In this document: positions 18,223 to 27,760 of the stretch, piece after piece | Layout of the letters: every line of letters starts with the position of its first letter | Numbering within the stretch: position 1 is the stretch's first letter | Source of the DNA: an uncultured bacterium | GTDB taxonomy: Bacteria > Planctomycetota > UBA1135 > GCA-002686595 | Length of the DNA: 63,775 bases | Direction: 5' to 3' | NCBI GenBank assembly: GCA_938075305.1 | Contig: CALJGV010000018.1 | Location: 1-63,775 of the forward strand | Notes under the pieces: model-generated | What the model was told of the DNA's origin: nothing | The model's input: only the letters and a program-made list of their open reading frames with translations | Database searches by the model: none | Position numbers and translations under genes: made by a program

Positions 18223-18441
18223 CTATCCCCCACCAACGAGGGTCACGATCTCCACGCGGTCCCCCGCCTCGAGCGTGCGTTCGGGGTGAGTGGCCCTCGG
18301 CGCCAGCTCCTGGTTGACCTCGACCGCGACCTGCTCCGGGCGCAGGCCACGGGAGGCCACGAGGTCCGCGACGGTCCAGCCCGACGCGATCTCCAGCGGC
18401 TCCCCGTTCACGTGGATGGGTCGGGTCGTTCCGGCGTCCAT
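18223..18441 (-). CDS. thiS: ThiS sulfur carrier protein
   Basis: A 72-residue beta-grasp protein ending in Gly-Gly-Gly, matching the C-terminal GG that is adenylated by ThiF and converted to a thiocarboxylate. The core IHVNGEPLEIASGWTVADL followed by VAVEVNQELAPRATH and LEAGDRVEIVTLVGGG is typical of ThiS. The ORF remains open far upstream, antisense-like within the methyltransferase gene; the ATG used here gives the normal ThiS length and lies 11 nt after that gene's stop. It is 15 nt before thiG, its partner. Confidence 0.93.
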   Translation of the reverse strand: MDAGTTRPIHVNGEPLEIASGWTVADLVASRGLRPEQVAVEVNQELAPRATHPERTLEAGDRVEIVTLVGGG

Positions 18442-18452
18442 CGGTTCGCGGG

Positions 18453-19631
18453 TCAGTGCACGCGCAGGAACGCGCACTTCAGATAGTCCGTCTCGGGCAG
18501 GGTGACCAGGTGCGGGTGGTCGCTGGAGGCTCTGGTGAGTTCCTCCATCCACACGTGGCGGCCCGAGATGCTCGCGGCCTTCCCGATGTACTCCACGAAG
18601 TCCCGGGGGCTCACGTTGTAGGAGCAGGAGGCGCTCACCACTGCCCCCCCATCGGGGGCCAGGTCGAAGGCCCGGCGGTTGAGCTCGACGTAGCCGCGCT
18701 CGGCGCCCGCCACCTCCTTCTTGCTCCGGGCGAAGGCCGGCGGGTCCACGATCACGACGTCGTGGCGGTCGCCGCGCTCGGCCCGGGCACGCATGTCCTT
18801 CATGCAGTCGACCCGCTCGACTTTGATCCGGTCCTGCAGGCCGTTCCGCTCGGCGTTGGCCATGATGCGCTCGCAGGCGCCGCGGTTCTGCTCGAGGCAG
18901 GTGACCTGCTCGGCCCCCGCGAGCGCAGCGTGCAGCCCGAACAGCCCGTCGTACGCGAAGGCGTCGAGGACGCGCCCGCCGCTGGCGAGCTTCGCGGCCT
19001 TCAGGCGGTTGGCCGACTGATCCAGGTAGTGGCCGGTCTTGTGCCCCTGGAAGACATCGACCTCGTAGAGCAGCCCGTGGTCCTGCACCAGGACCGGCCC
19101 GTCGATCGTCCCGTCCACGACCTCGACGATCTTCTCGAGGCCCTCCAGCTTCCGCACGCTGGTGTCGGAGCGGTCGATGATCGTCTCCGGCTCGAAGGGC
19201 ATGGCCTCCTTGAGGAGCCCGAGCAGGAAGTCCCGCATGCGGTCCGCACCCTGGGTGCCGGACTGGATCACCAACGTCTTCGCGTAGCGGTCCACGATCC
19301 AACCCGGGACCCCGTCGGCGTCCCCCGCCACCAGGCGACAGGCGCCCGCGGGATCCATGAGCCCGAGCTGCTCGCGGTGGGCCACCGCGCGCTGCATCCG
19401 CTCCGCCCAGAACGCGCGGTTGGGCTGCTCCGCTTCCCGCGTGACCATGCGCACCCGGATCCGGGACTGGGAGCTGAACAGCCCCCACCCGAGCGGCGCG
19501 CCGTTCGGGTCCTCCACCGGCACGAGCTCGCCGGGCGTCGCGTCGCCCGTGGCCACGTCGTCCTTGTAGATCCACGGGTGTCCGCGCAGATACCACCGGC
19601 GCCCCTTGCCCGTCAAAATCACCTTTCCCAT
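18453..19631 (-). CDS. RlmI-like class I SAM-dependent rRNA methyltransferase
   Basis: A 392-residue protein with an N-terminal PUA-like domain (GKVILTGKGRRWYLRGHPWIYKDDV, about 1-80), a linker subdomain (VDRYAKTLVIQSGTQG), and a C-terminal Rossmann methyltransferase domain. Motif I is VLDAFAYDGLFGLHAALAGA and motif IV is VIVDPPAFARSKK; ASCSYNVSPRDF follows. This architecture is that of RlmI/YccW, which makes m5C1962 in 23S rRNA. The RlmI catalytic Cys region (SCS) is present. The ATG was chosen because MGKVILTGKGRRWYLRGHPW is the conserved PUA start; an upstream extension is Arg/Pro-rich and not conserved-looking. First gene of the thiS-thiG run. Confidence 0.88.
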   Translation of the reverse strand: MGKVILTGKGRRWYLRGHPWIYKDDVATGDATPGELVPVEDPNGAPLGWGLFSSQSRIRVRMVTREAEQPNRAFWAERMQRAVAHREQLGLMDPAGACRLVAGDADGVPGWIVDRYAKTLVIQSGTQGADRMRDFLLGLLKEAMPFEPETIIDRSDTSVRKLEGLEKIVEVVDGTIDGPVLVQDHGLLYEVDVFQGHKTGHYLDQSANRLKAAKLASGGRVLDAFAYDGLFGLHAALAGAEQVTCLEQNRGACERIMANAERNGLQDRIKVERVDCMKDMRARAERGDRHDVVIVDPPAFARSKKEVAGAERGYVELNRRAFDLAPDGGAVVSASCSYNVSPRDFVEYIGKAASISGRHVWMEELTRASSDHPHLVTLPETDYLKCAFLRVH

Positions 19632-19732
19632 GGAGTCGCTCCGCCGATCGTGGCGTGGCGAGCGGCCTCCACGGGTGGGCCTCTTGCCCGCCGGGAGCCG
19701 CCGCGAAGGCGATCGGGCCGGGGAGGATATCC

Positions 19733-22177
19733 TCAGTCGACCCGGACGAGGCGCCGGAATCGCGGGTCGTCCCTCAGCGAGGCGAGATCTGGATCCTCGG
19801 CGGCCCACTCCATCTGGCGGGCCCGCGACTCCTCGGTGGCGTGGTTCTGCTCAAGTTCCGCGCGGAGGAACTCCAGGGCCTCCTCCACGTCCCCCAGCAG
19901 GGCGTGGGTGCAGGCGAGGTTGTACCAGGTGCCCGGCCCCGGCTGGATGGTCCGCAGGAGCGCCCGCGCCTCGGTCTCCGCCCCGCTGCGAGCCCGGTAG
20001 CAGGCCAAGAGCGTCCGCATGAACTCGTCCTTCCGGAGGGCGTAGGCCCGCTCGTAGTACTCGCGAGCGCGCTCCGGCGCATTCAGACGCACGTTGGCGT
20101 TGACCGCCAGGCTCACCAGCGCGGACGCCTGCATCTCCCTGAACCCCGAAAGAGCCGCGGGTGAGGCCCCGTTCTCGAGGAGCTGCTTCTCGATGTCCTC
20201 GATGCGCGCCACCGCGCGGAGCAGGACCTCCTCCGCCTCCTCTCCGAGCCCCTCGTCGGTGAAGGCGCTCCCCTGCAACAGCTGCGCCCGGGCGATGCGC
20301 TCGTGCCCGATGAAGAACCACCAGTTGGAGATCCCGCGGGTCTCGATGTCCTCCTCCATCCGCCGGGCCACCCGCCTCGCCTCGACCCCGCGCCCCTCCT
20401 CGGTGAGGTCCTGGGCGAACCAGAGGGCGGCGCTTCCCGGGATGCGCAGGTCGCGGACCCAGGATCGGTCCCCGGCGCTCGGCTTCCGCCGCACCGCCTG
20501 TGCGGCCCCCATGCGGATCCGCTGCAACCGCTGGAGAGCCTCCCACTCTCGCTCGGGGAGCAGGCCGGGGGCGCGACGCTGGGCCCGTCGATAGGCGGCG
20601 TCCGCCTCGTCGATGGCCGACTCGAGCCCCGTCAGCCTGGCCGAACGGATGCGCTCGAGGAGCTCACGGCGCTGCGGGTCCTCAAGGGGATCGGTCAACC
20701 GCTTGAGTAGCGCCGATTCCACCGCGCCGTCCACGGGCTCGAAACCCGGGAGCTCACCCGGGGAGACGGTGGCGAGGGTGCGCCCCAGGGTCCCCTCGAG
20801 GCGGACGACCGCCGAGCGGTCCAGGGAGCGGAGCGCCGCCCGATCGCTGCTTCCCCCGGCGAAGCCCCTGCGGCCGAACAGCAGCCGATAGGGCGACAGG
20901 TCCGCGGTCAGCAGACCGTCCCATCCGGTGGTCACGTCCCCCTCGATCTCCGCGAAGACCGCCTGGGCTTCGAGGTGGATCAGGTGGGCAGAGCGGGCCC
21001 GCTCCAGGGCTCCAATCCCGGGCTCTCCCCGGGCCAGCACCGCGAGTGTCCGCGCCACCTCTGTCACGGCGCGCTGGTGCAGGAGGTCCACGTGGCGGAG
21101 CCGCTCCGGGCGAGAGAGCAGATCCCTCCGCTCCGAGAGGGCCACGTCCAGGGAGGCCGCGGCGCTCGCGAGCGACTCGGACGCCGCGGCGTGATCACCG
21201 AGCGCGATCTCCGCGATGCCCTTGAGGTAGAGCCCCCGGAAGAGCCAGAGCTGGGACTCGAACGCGTCGGCCCTCGCGTCGGGTTGGAGCAAGAGCCCCC
21301 TGGAGCGGACCAGCTCCCGAGCCGCGATCAGCGCCCCCTCGGCATCTCCCTCGGCCGCGAGGCAGATCCGCGCCTGCTGGTAGAGCGCCACGTTCCGTCC
21401 GATGCCGATGCTGCCCAGCTTCCCCAGCAGCTGTGAGGCCCGGCCGGGGACAGCGGAGTCGATCAGGCGAGAGATGAGCCGGTCGAAGGCCGTGCGCGCG
21501 GCGGCCCGGACCTCGGGCGAGGGATGCCGCAGGCTGAAGACGAGGGGCGCGTGGTCCCCGGTGGTGGCCATGGGCTCGTCCGCCAGCCACTGCCCGTAGC
21601 GCGGCAACAGCTCCACAAGCACGGCCGAGCGGGGGCGACCCTCGCTCGCCGTGGACCGTCGCACCAGCTCGCAGAGCGGTTCGATGCCGTCGGCGGCCTC
21701 CGCCAGCGCCCTGGCCGCGGCCACGGCGATCGAGTCCATGTCGTCCTGGGTCAAGGCGCCCAGCTGGGCGGCGGCTCGGGGGCCCCCGATGCGGCCGAGG
21801 GCCGTGACGGCGGCCTCGATCACCCGCCGATCCGAGTCGCTGGAGGCGACCCTCCCAAGGGCGTCGACGCGCTCGCGCCTCGCTGTCGCGCCGAGGTCTG
21901 GTCTCGCCATGAGCTCCGCCACCACGACACGGACCCCCGGCTCTCGATCCGCGAGCAGCGGGAGGGCCTCGAGGATCCGGCGCGGGGGGAGAGCCCGAGC
22001 GAGCTGCTTCACCAGCTCCTCTCGCTGGACCGCCTCCCCCTCCGCCAGCCGGACCAGGAGGTCGTCCACGTCTGCAGCCGCCGCGGCGGGTGCCTCCTGC
22101 GGCCCCTGCGGCGCGGGCGAGCCGGCGGCAGGAAGCGAGGCGAGGAGCCCCAGGGCGCAGCTGATCAGCGGAAACAT
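19733..22177 (-). CDS. Secreted HEAT/TPR-repeat protein
   Basis: An 814-residue protein with a signal peptide (FPLISCALGLLASLPAAGS) followed by an Ala/Pro-rich linker. Residues about 40-260 look like HEAT/ARM repeats (ILEALPLLADREPGVRVVVAELMA, RRVIEAAVTALGRIGGPRAAAQLG, SIAVAAARALAEAADG). The rest is largely helical with TPR-like units, clearest near the end (RAREYYERAYALRKDEF, TWYNLACTHALLGDVEEALEFLRAELEQ). It is probably an extracytoplasmic scaffold; I recognise no enzyme motif. A TAGAGT box 9 nt upstream of the start may be its promoter. It may be separate from the methyltransferase operon, which starts about 100 nt after its stop. Confidence 0.8.
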   Translation of the reverse strand: MFPLISCALGLLASLPAAGSPAPQGPQEAPAAAAADVDDLLVRLAEGEAVQREELVKQLARALPPRRILEALPLLADREPGVRVVVAELMARPDLGATARRERVDALGRVASSDSDRRVIEAAVTALGRIGGPRAAAQLGALTQDDMDSIAVAAARALAEAADGIEPLCELVRRSTASEGRPRSAVLVELLPRYGQWLADEPMATTGDHAPLVFSLRHPSPEVRAAARTAFDRLISRLIDSAVPGRASQLLGKLGSIGIGRNVALYQQARICLAAEGDAEGALIAARELVRSRGLLLQPDARADAFESQLWLFRGLYLKGIAEIALGDHAAASESLASAAASLDVALSERRDLLSRPERLRHVDLLHQRAVTEVARTLAVLARGEPGIGALERARSAHLIHLEAQAVFAEIEGDVTTGWDGLLTADLSPYRLLFGRRGFAGGSSDRAALRSLDRSAVVRLEGTLGRTLATVSPGELPGFEPVDGAVESALLKRLTDPLEDPQRRELLERIRSARLTGLESAIDEADAAYRRAQRRAPGLLPEREWEALQRLQRIRMGAAQAVRRKPSAGDRSWVRDLRIPGSAALWFAQDLTEEGRGVEARRVARRMEEDIETRGISNWWFFIGHERIARAQLLQGSAFTDEGLGEEAEEVLLRAVARIEDIEKQLLENGASPAALSGFREMQASALVSLAVNANVRLNAPERAREYYERAYALRKDEFMRTLLACYRARSGAETEARALLRTIQPGPGTWYNLACTHALLGDVEEALEFLRAELEQNHATEESRARQMEWAAEDPDLASLRDDPRFRRLVRVD

Positions 22178-22186
22178 GGCACCGCG

Positions 22187-22192
22187 ACTCTA
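22187..22192 (-). promoter_or_regulatory. Candidate -10 box (TAGAGT)
   Basis: TAGAGT on the minus strand lies 9 nt before the ATG of the HEAT/TPR gene without an intervening Shine-Dalgarno sequence, another instance of the TAnnnT-near-ATG pattern. Confidence 0.35.
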
Positions 22193-22235
22193 CCAAGGAG
22201 ACGCGCCCGTCGAGGACCGGCGAACGCGAAGGGGC

Positions 22236-23267
22236 TCAGCCCGGCCCGTCCGCGTCCGAGGCCCGCTTCTGGCGATAGTCGAAGGCGCGGCGAGAGAGCC
22301 CGACGCGGCGCGCCGCAGCAGCCACGTTGCCCCTGGACTCCTCCAGCGCCGCCGCGAGGACGGCGGCGTCCAGCTCCTCCAGCCCGACGCCTGCGGCCAA
22401 GGCCTGCTGCGCCAGCTCGCTCGCTCGACCGCGGGTCGTCTCCCCGAGGAACTCGAAGTGCTCCGCCTCCAGCGCGCCAGCCGCGCCGCCCAGGACGAGG
22501 GCGCGCTCCAGCGCGTTCTCTAGCTCACGGAAGTTGCCCGGCCAGGGATGGGCGGCCAGGACCTCGAGCGCCGGGGGGGAGAGGGTCCGGGCCGGCACGC
22601 CAAGACGAGCGGCCACCTCCGCCACGAGGGCACCGCAGAGATCCCGGAAGTCGGGGCCGCCCGCCCGCACCCGCAGGGGTGGGACGGAGAGCGGCACCAC
22701 CGCGAGGCGATAATAGAGGTCCTCCCGGAACGCCCCCGCCTCCACGGCGCCCCGCAGGTCCCGGGCGGAGGTCGCGATGACCCGCACGTCCACGGCGCGG
22801 CCCGACTCGGCGCCGAGGGGCTCGACGATCCGCTCCTGGAGGACACGGAGCAGCTTGACCTGGAGGTCCAGGGCCAGGGTCTCCACGCCCTCGAGCACCA
22901 GGGTGCCCCCGTTGGCCAGCTCGAACCGCCCGAGGCGCGCCCCGGACGCGCCGGTGAACGCCCCGGCCTCGTGGCCGAAGAGTTCCGCCTCGATCAGCGA
23001 AGACGCGAGGGCCGCCAGCTGCACCGCCACGAAGGGGCCCGCGGCCCTGGGGGAGCCGTCGTGGAGCCGGCGGGCAGCCCGGCTCTTCCCCGAGCCGCTC
23101 TCGCCGGTGAGCAGGACCGTCGCAGGCACCGCCGGGCCCGCCACGCCCGAGACCGCCACGCGCTCCAGATCCGCCTCGAACGAGCTCCAGGCGCGGCCCT
23201 CGGAGCCACCGGGGTCGGAGGCCGCTCCTGTGGCAGGGACCTGGGGGTCGTGGGAATCGGGCTTCAT
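22236..23267 (-). CDS. Sigma-54-type AAA+ activator with altered Walker B
   Basis: A 343-residue bacterial enhancer-binding-protein homologue without a receiver or other sensor domain. The AAA+ domain has Walker A GESGSGKS (55-62), the sigma-54-contacting GAFTGA loop (102-107), and FREDLYYRL (180-188), which carries the arginine-finger region. The Walker B segment reads [11 protein letters not shown] instead of the usual GTLFLDEIGEL, so the Asp-Glu pair is Glu-Gly. That should weaken or abolish ATP hydrolysis. The C-terminal 40 residues form a Fis-type helix-turn-helix ([22 protein letters not shown]). With no regulatory domain it may be constitutive or controlled by a partner. It is divergent from nusA, with about 250 bp between starts. 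Confidence 0.88.
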   Translation of the reverse strand: MKPDSHDPQVPATGAASDPGGSEGRAWSSFEADLERVAVSGVAGPAVPATVLLTGESGSGKSRAARRLHDGSPRAAGPFVAVQLAALASSLIEAELFGHEAGAFTGASGARLGRFELANGGTLVLEGVETLALDLQVKLLRVLQERIVEPLGAESGRAVDVRVIATSARDLRGAVEAGAFREDLYYRLAVVPLSVPPLRVRAGGPDFRDLCGALVAEVAARLGVPARTLSPPALEVLAAHPWPGNFRELENALERALVLGGAAGALEAEHFEFLGETTRGRASELAQQALAAGVGLEELDAAVLAAALEESRGNVAAAARRVGLSRRAFDYRQKRASDADGPG

Positions 23268-23452
23268 CGTCGGATCTCGGGCGGGGGCCGACTTGCGTCG
23301 AGGAGGGCCCGTCGGCGGCCCCTGGAAGCGGGCCGGGAGAGGTTGACTCCCCGGACCCCCTGGACCAGACTACGCGGCGCCTGAAGACCCTACAAACTCT
23401 CCTGGACACCGCGCATCGCGGCCAGCCTCCTTCTCACCCCTGGAGCTGACCG

Positions 23453-23494
23453 CCGCTGCGCAGCGGAAGGAGCGGGGATTCCCCCGCTCCTTTT
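23453..23494 (+). terminator. Terminator-like hairpin in the nusA leader
   Basis: A 14-nt perfect palindrome (ccgctgcgcagcgg) is followed at once by an 11-bp perfect stem (23467-23477 with 23482-23492), loop attc, whose end runs into ttttct. This has the form of an intrinsic terminator. No plus-strand gene ends upstream, because the neighbouring gene is divergent, so it must lie in the 5' leader of nusA and ends about 20 nt before the nusA ATG. It may be an attenuator through which NusA controls its own operon. The left arm contains aaggag, so an alternative is a small SD/anti-SD structure. Confidence 0.6.
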
Positions 23495-23515
23495 CTATTG
23501 CCCCGACCTCGAGCC

Positions 23516-24592
23516 ATGAATCCCGAGACCCTCCTCCAGACAATCGACGCGCTCCACGCGATGAAGAACATCCCTCGGGAAGTCATCTTCCGCGCCTTGG
23601 AGGAGTCGATGGCCGCTGCCGTGCGTAAGCGCTTCGGCGAGGGCGAGGACCTGATCTGCACCATCGACCGGGAATCGGGCGAGGTGACGATCGAAGACGA
23701 CGAAGGTGTGTACGAGTTCGACATGGAGGATCTCGGGCGGATCGTCGCCCAGACCGTCAAGCAGGGCTTCACCCAGCGCGTTCGCGAGGCCGAGCGTGAC
23801 GTGTTCTATGACAAGTACGAGGCGCGGGTCGGCCAGCTCATCAGCGGTGAGGTCCAGCGCTACGAAGGTCAGGACCTGATCGTCAGCCTCGGCGACGTGG
23901 AGGCGAACCTGATCCGCGAGGACCGCGTGCGCGGGGAGACCTACGCCCCCGGCGACCGGATCCGCGTCATCATCGTCGAGGTCCGCAAGGACGGGAGCCG
24001 GGTCAAGGTCCTCGTGAGCCGGACCCACCCGGACCTCGTCCGTCGCCTCTTCGAGCTCGAGGTGCCGGAGATCGCCGACCAGATCATCGAGATCAAGCGC
24101 GTCGTCCGCGAGCCGGGCTACCGCACGAAGATGGCCGTCCTCTCCAGCGACCCGAAGATCGACGCCATCGGCGCCTGCGTCGGCGTGCGCGGCTCTCGGA
24201 TCAAGGCGGTCATCGACGAGCTGCGTGGCGAGCGCATCGATATCATCCGGTGGAGCGACTCCCTTGAGACCCTCGTCATGAACGGGCTCGGGCCGGCCAA
24301 GATCCACCTGGACAACATCTACCCCCACGTGGATCGCCACTCCGTGACGGTGCTCGTGGATGAAGAGCAGCAGTCTCTCGCCATCGGCAAGCGCGGCCAG
24401 AACGTGCGCCTCGCCAGCCGCCTTTGCGGATGGGAGATCGACATCAAGACCCGCGAGGAGTACTTCGACGAGGCCTCCGCAGCACCTGCAGAGGGTGAGG
24501 CCCCCGCAGACGCTGCAGAGGTCCCGATCGAGGCCCCTGCCGGACATTCTGACACGGTTGAGGAACCGCCGGCCCCGCCGGCGGCGTCCTGA
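23516..24592 (+). CDS. nusA: Transcription termination/antitermination factor NusA
   Basis: A 358-residue NusA. The N-terminal RNA-polymerase-binding domain (about 1-125, REVIFRALEESMAAAVRKRFG) is followed by an S1 domain (about 130-195, GQLISGEVQRYEGQDLIVSLG) and the two KH domains (about 200-330, including GACVGVRGSRIKAVIDELRGERIDII and QQSLAIGKRGQNVRLASRLCGW). It lacks the C-terminal acidic repeats of the E. coli protein and ends in an Ala/Glu/Pro-rich tail. NusA modulates pausing, termination and antitermination. A TTG six codons upstream is in frame, but the ATG gives the normal NusA N-terminus. It heads the nusA-infB-rbfA group; rimP, which usually precedes it, is absent. Confidence 0.97.
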   Translation: MNPETLLQTIDALHAMKNIPREVIFRALEESMAAAVRKRFGEGEDLICTIDRESGEVTIEDDEGVYEFDMEDLGRIVAQTVKQGFTQRVREAERDVFYDKYEARVGQLISGEVQRYEGQDLIVSLGDVEANLIREDRVRGETYAPGDRIRVIIVEVRKDGSRVKVLVSRTHPDLVRRLFELEVPEIADQIIEIKRVVREPGYRTKMAVLSSDPKIDAIGACVGVRGSRIKAVIDELRGERIDIIRWSDSLETLVMNGLGPAKIHLDNIYPHVDRHSVTVLVDEEQQSLAIGKRGQNVRLASRLCGWEIDIKTREEYFDEASAAPAEGEAPADAAEVPIEAPAGHSDTVEEPPAPPAAS

Positions 24593-24850
24593 TCCCAGCC
24601 CCAAGGTCACCCAGAGCCCAACCCATCATCGTGATCGTCTCCCGCCATGAAGCCTGAGGACCGCGCGCAGCAGCGCGCAATCCCCTCTGGCCTTCCAACG
24701 CCCCCCAGAACAAGCCACTTCGTCCGCTTTGAGGACGATCTCCCCGCTCGGACCAGGTGATTCTTCACGCTGGCCGATCTCGGAGAAGACCACGGCCAGC
24801 CCGGCGCTCCAACCCACCCACGAGCGCCCCAAGAACCCACCAACGAAAGT
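24593..24850 (+). other. nusA-infB intergenic region (258 bp)
   Basis: Many genomes have ylxR and sometimes a ribosomal-protein-L7Ae-like gene here. No such coding pattern is seen in any frame. A 37-codon plus-strand ORF (24647-24760, starting MKPEDRAQQ) is open but has no recognisable similarity. An 8-bp inverted repeat (gctggccg at 24769, cggccagc ending at 24800, 16-nt loop) lies about 50 nt before infB. No clear Shine-Dalgarno precedes the infB TTG. Confidence 0.4.
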
Positions 24851-27658
24851 TTGAGCGACAAGGTACGCATCCACGATCTAGCGAAGCAGTACGGCATGCC
24901 CGGCAAGGACCTGGCGTCCAAGCTTCGAGACTTCGGATTCAGCAAGGCGAAGAGCCACATGTCCGCGCTCGATCCGTTCGAGCTCGTCCAGGCACAGGGA
25001 CTGCTCGAGGCCAACGGCATCTCTCCGAGCCAGCCGGCGGAAGCGCCCGAGGACGAGAGCGGCGGACTGCGGGTGAAGAAGCGCAAGAAGGCGCCCGCGG
25101 CGGACGAGAGCGACGGTGTCCTCGCCGGGCTCCCGGGCCTGAAACGCAGGAAGAAGGCCGTGCCGGCCGAACCCGCGGCCGCCCCCCCGCCCCCTGCCCC
25201 TGTGGAGCCCGCGCCTGCGGAGCCGGCCCCCGTCGAGATTGCGGTCGAGGAGGCCCCCGCCGCCGATCGCCCCGCGGCCGAGACCGCCCCTGCGCCGGAG
25301 ACACCCGCCGTCGAGGCCGCCCCCGCGGCGGAGACACCCTCAACCGAATCCGCTGGAGTCGAGGCTCCTGCTGTGGAGGCCTCTGCTGCGGAAGCCCCCG
25401 TGGCCGCTGCGCCAGCCCCGGAGGCCCCCGCTGAAGAGGCCCCGAGCCCGAGCGCTCCCGCCGCCGAGGCCCCCTCCGCCGAAGCCGCGGCTCCGACCGC
25501 GGGCGCGGCGCCGGCAAAGGAGGTCACCGCCGACAAGGCAGACTCGGATGGCGCCGCACGGAAGGGCAACGTGGTCGGATTCATCGATCCGTCGAGCTTC
25601 CAGCAGTCCTCCCCCAGCCGCAGCCGCCCGGATTCCCGCCGGCTGCAGTCTCGTGACGACGCCACCCCCGACGTGCGGCCCACCTTCGGGCGGGACCGCA
25701 ATCGCCAGGCAGGCCCCGCGGGGCCCCGGGGCAAGATGACGGCCGCCGAGCTCCGCGAGCGCGAGCAAGGCCGCTTCCTCAGGCGCAATCGGGCCGCTGG
25801 TGGCCCTCCGGGCCGCAGAAACAGCGGCGGGCGCGGCGGTAGCCGGGATCAGGTCACGGAGTCTCCCCACAAGGGCGGCTCGGTCGCGATCGAGGAGCCG
25901 ATCACCATGGCCAAGCTCGCGGACGGCCTGTCCTTGAAGAGCAGCGTCGTGCAGAAGCGTGCGCTCGAGCAGCAGCTCGGCATGTTCACGCTCAACGCGA
26001 CGCTCGACTCGGATACGGCCATGCTGCTCGCGGCGGAGTTCGAGGTCACCCTCGAGATCAAGCAGGAGGTCACAGCGGAGCAGCTGATGATCGACGACGT
26101 CGCGAAGAAGCGGAGCGAGATCGAGGAGGAGCACCTCGTCGAGCGCTCCCCCACCGTCGCGTTCCTCGGCCACGTCGACCACGGTAAGACCACGCTGATC
26201 GACAAGATCCGGGAGACCAAGGTCGCTGACAAGGAGTCCGGCGGCATCACCCAGCACGTCGGGGCCTACCAGGTCCAGACCCGGCTCGGGCACACCGTCA
26301 CCATCGTCGACACGCCGGGACACCAGGCCTTCACCGCCATGCGCGCCAGGGGCGCCAAGGCCGTGGACATCGTGGTGCTCGTTGTGGCCGGCGATGACGG
26401 CGTCAAGCCGAGCACGGTCGAGGCCATCGCCCACGCGCGGGCGGCTAGCACCCCGATCGTCGTCGCCATCAACAAGAAGGACCGACCGGAGTTCAACGCG
26501 AACTCCGTGATCCAGCAGCTGATGGGTCAGGAACTGGTCCCCGAGCAGTACGGCGGCAAGACCGCCATGTTCGAGACCTCCGGCATGTCCGGTGAAGGGA
26601 TCGAGGAGCTCCTCGAGCACATCTTCCTCATGGGCGAGTCGGAGCTCGGCCTCCGGGCGCACCCCGACGGCCCCGCGGCAGGCGTGGTCCTCGAGGCCGA
26701 GATCCAGCAGGGTCGAGGCATCGTCGCCCACCTCCTCGTTCAGGACGGCACGCTCAACAAGGGCGATGTCATCCTTGCAGGCGAGGGCTACGGCAAGGTC
26801 CGCCAGATCATCAACGACCGAGGCAAGACCCTGAAGGTTGCAGGCCCGTCCACCCCCGTGTCGGTCACCGGCCTCGACGCCCTGCCGGGCGTCGGGCAGC
26901 CCTTCCACGTGATCGAGACCCTCGCCCAGGCCAAGGAGATCGCTCAGGAGCGCGAGCGGACGAGCCGGGCGAAGATGCTGGCCTCCAAGCGCGAGCCCAG
27001 CCGCGAGCTTGAGGCCATCCTCGGCTCCGCCCCCAAGACCGAGCGCGAGATCATCAACGTCATCGTCCGCGCCGACGTCCAGGGTTCCGTCGAGGTCATC
27101 CGCCAGGAGATCGACGCCCTCGAGCACGACGAGGTCCAGGTCAAGCTGGTCCACGCCGGCGTCGGGCCCATCACGGAGAGCGATGTCGACCTCGCCTCCA
27201 CCTCCGAGGCCCTGCTCATCGCCTTCCACGTCTCGGTCAACCCGAAGGCGCGCCAGGCGGCAGAACGCGGCGGCCTCGTGGTGAGGCGCTACGGCGTCAT
27301 CTACGAGCTGCTCGACGACCTCCGCCGCGTCATGGAAGGCGCACTGAAGCCGGAATTCGAGGAGGAGATCATGGGGCACGTCGAGATCCGACGGCTCTTC
27401 AAGTCCTCCAAGATCGGCCTCATCGCAGGTTGCATGGTCACGGACGGCACGGTCAAGCGCAGCAACAAGGTGCGCCTGATCCGCGACGGCACCGTGGTCT
27501 ACACGGGCCAGATCGGCTCGCTCCGACGCGAGAAGGAGGAGGCCAACGAGGTCCGCTCGGGCTTCGAGTGCGGCATCGTCCTCAAGGACTTCCGTGACAT
27601 CCGTCTGGAGGACGTGGTCGAGGCGTACCGCATGAAGGAGATCAAGCGGTCGCTCTGA
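24851..27658 (+). CDS. infB: Translation initiation factor IF-2
   Basis: A 935-residue IF-2 that brings fMet-tRNA to the 30S subunit and promotes subunit joining. The N-terminal IF2_N motif ([21 protein letters not shown]) is at the very start, which supports the TTG start codon. A 250-residue Ala/Pro/Glu-rich linker and an Arg/Gly-rich patch follow. A second IF2_N-like block ([21 protein letters not shown]) precedes the GTPase domain: G1 GHVDHGKTT near residue 440, then DTPGHQAF and NKKD. Domains II, III and IV follow, with [18 protein letters not shown] and [21 protein letters not shown]. It lies between nusA and rbfA as usual. The linker is long and compositionally biased. Confidence 0.97.
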   Translation: MSDKVRIHDLAKQYGMPGKDLASKLRDFGFSKAKSHMSALDPFELVQAQGLLEANGISPSQPAEAPEDESGGLRVKKRKKAPAADESDGVLAGLPGLKRRKKAVPAEPAAAPPPPAPVEPAPAEPAPVEIAVEEAPAADRPAAETAPAPETPAVEAAPAAETPSTESAGVEAPAVEASAAEAPVAAAPAPEAPAEEAPSPSAPAAEAPSAEAAAPTAGAAPAKEVTADKADSDGAARKGNVVGFIDPSSFQQSSPSRSRPDSRRLQSRDDATPDVRPTFGRDRNRQAGPAGPRGKMTAAELREREQGRFLRRNRAAGGPPGRRNSGGRGGSRDQVTESPHKGGSVAIEEPITMAKLADGLSLKSSVVQKRALEQQLGMFTLNATLDSDTAMLLAAEFEVTLEIKQEVTAEQLMIDDVAKKRSEIEEEHLVERSPTVAFLGHVDHGKTTLIDKIRETKVADKESGGITQHVGAYQVQTRLGHTVTIVDTPGHQAFTAMRARGAKAVDIVVLVVAGDDGVKPSTVEAIAHARAASTPIVVAINKKDRPEFNANSVIQQLMGQELVPEQYGGKTAMFETSGMSGEGIEELLEHIFLMGESELGLRAHPDGPAAGVVLEAEIQQGRGIVAHLLVQDGTLNKGDVILAGEGYGKVRQIINDRGKTLKVAGPSTPVSVTGLDALPGVGQPFHVIETLAQAKEIAQERERTSRAKMLASKREPSRELEAILGSAPKTEREIINVIVRADVQGSVEVIRQEIDALEHDEVQVKLVHAGVGPITESDVDLASTSEALLIAFHVSVNPKARQAAERGGLVVRRYGVIYELLDDLRRVMEGALKPEFEEEIMGHVEIRRLFKSSKIGLIAGCMVTDGTVKRSNKVRLIRDGTVVYTGQIGSLRREKEEANEVRSGFECGIVLKDFRDIRLEDVVEAYRMKEIKRSL

Positions 27659-27693
27659 TCGATCGATGCCGCGGCGTCGCGGCGCTCGACCCG

Positions 27694-27718
27694 GGCGGGG
27701 CACCCCTGGTGCCCCGCC
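27694..27718 (+). other. 11-bp perfect hairpin between infB and rbfA
   Basis: A perfect 11-bp stem (left arm ggcggggcacc) around the 3-nt loop cct lies 35 nt after the infB stop and 42 nt before the rbfA ATG. It lacks a U-tract, being followed by tgtcgtgac, so it may be an RNA-processing or partial termination site that sets rbfA levels rather than a full terminator. Confidence 0.45.
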
Positions 27719-27760
27719 TGTCGTGACGAGAGACATCTGGACGCCCGAGGAGAACAAACC

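Noticed and set aside
19632..19732. Possible TPP riboswitch upstream of the thiS-thiG run.
   Set aside because: No CTGAGA or ACCTGA-type core is present on the minus strand, and the run begins with an unrelated methyltransferase gene.
24647..24760. 37-codon ORF between nusA and infB considered as ylxR.
   Set aside because: It lacks the CxxC/basic pattern and length of YlxR and has no support beyond being open.
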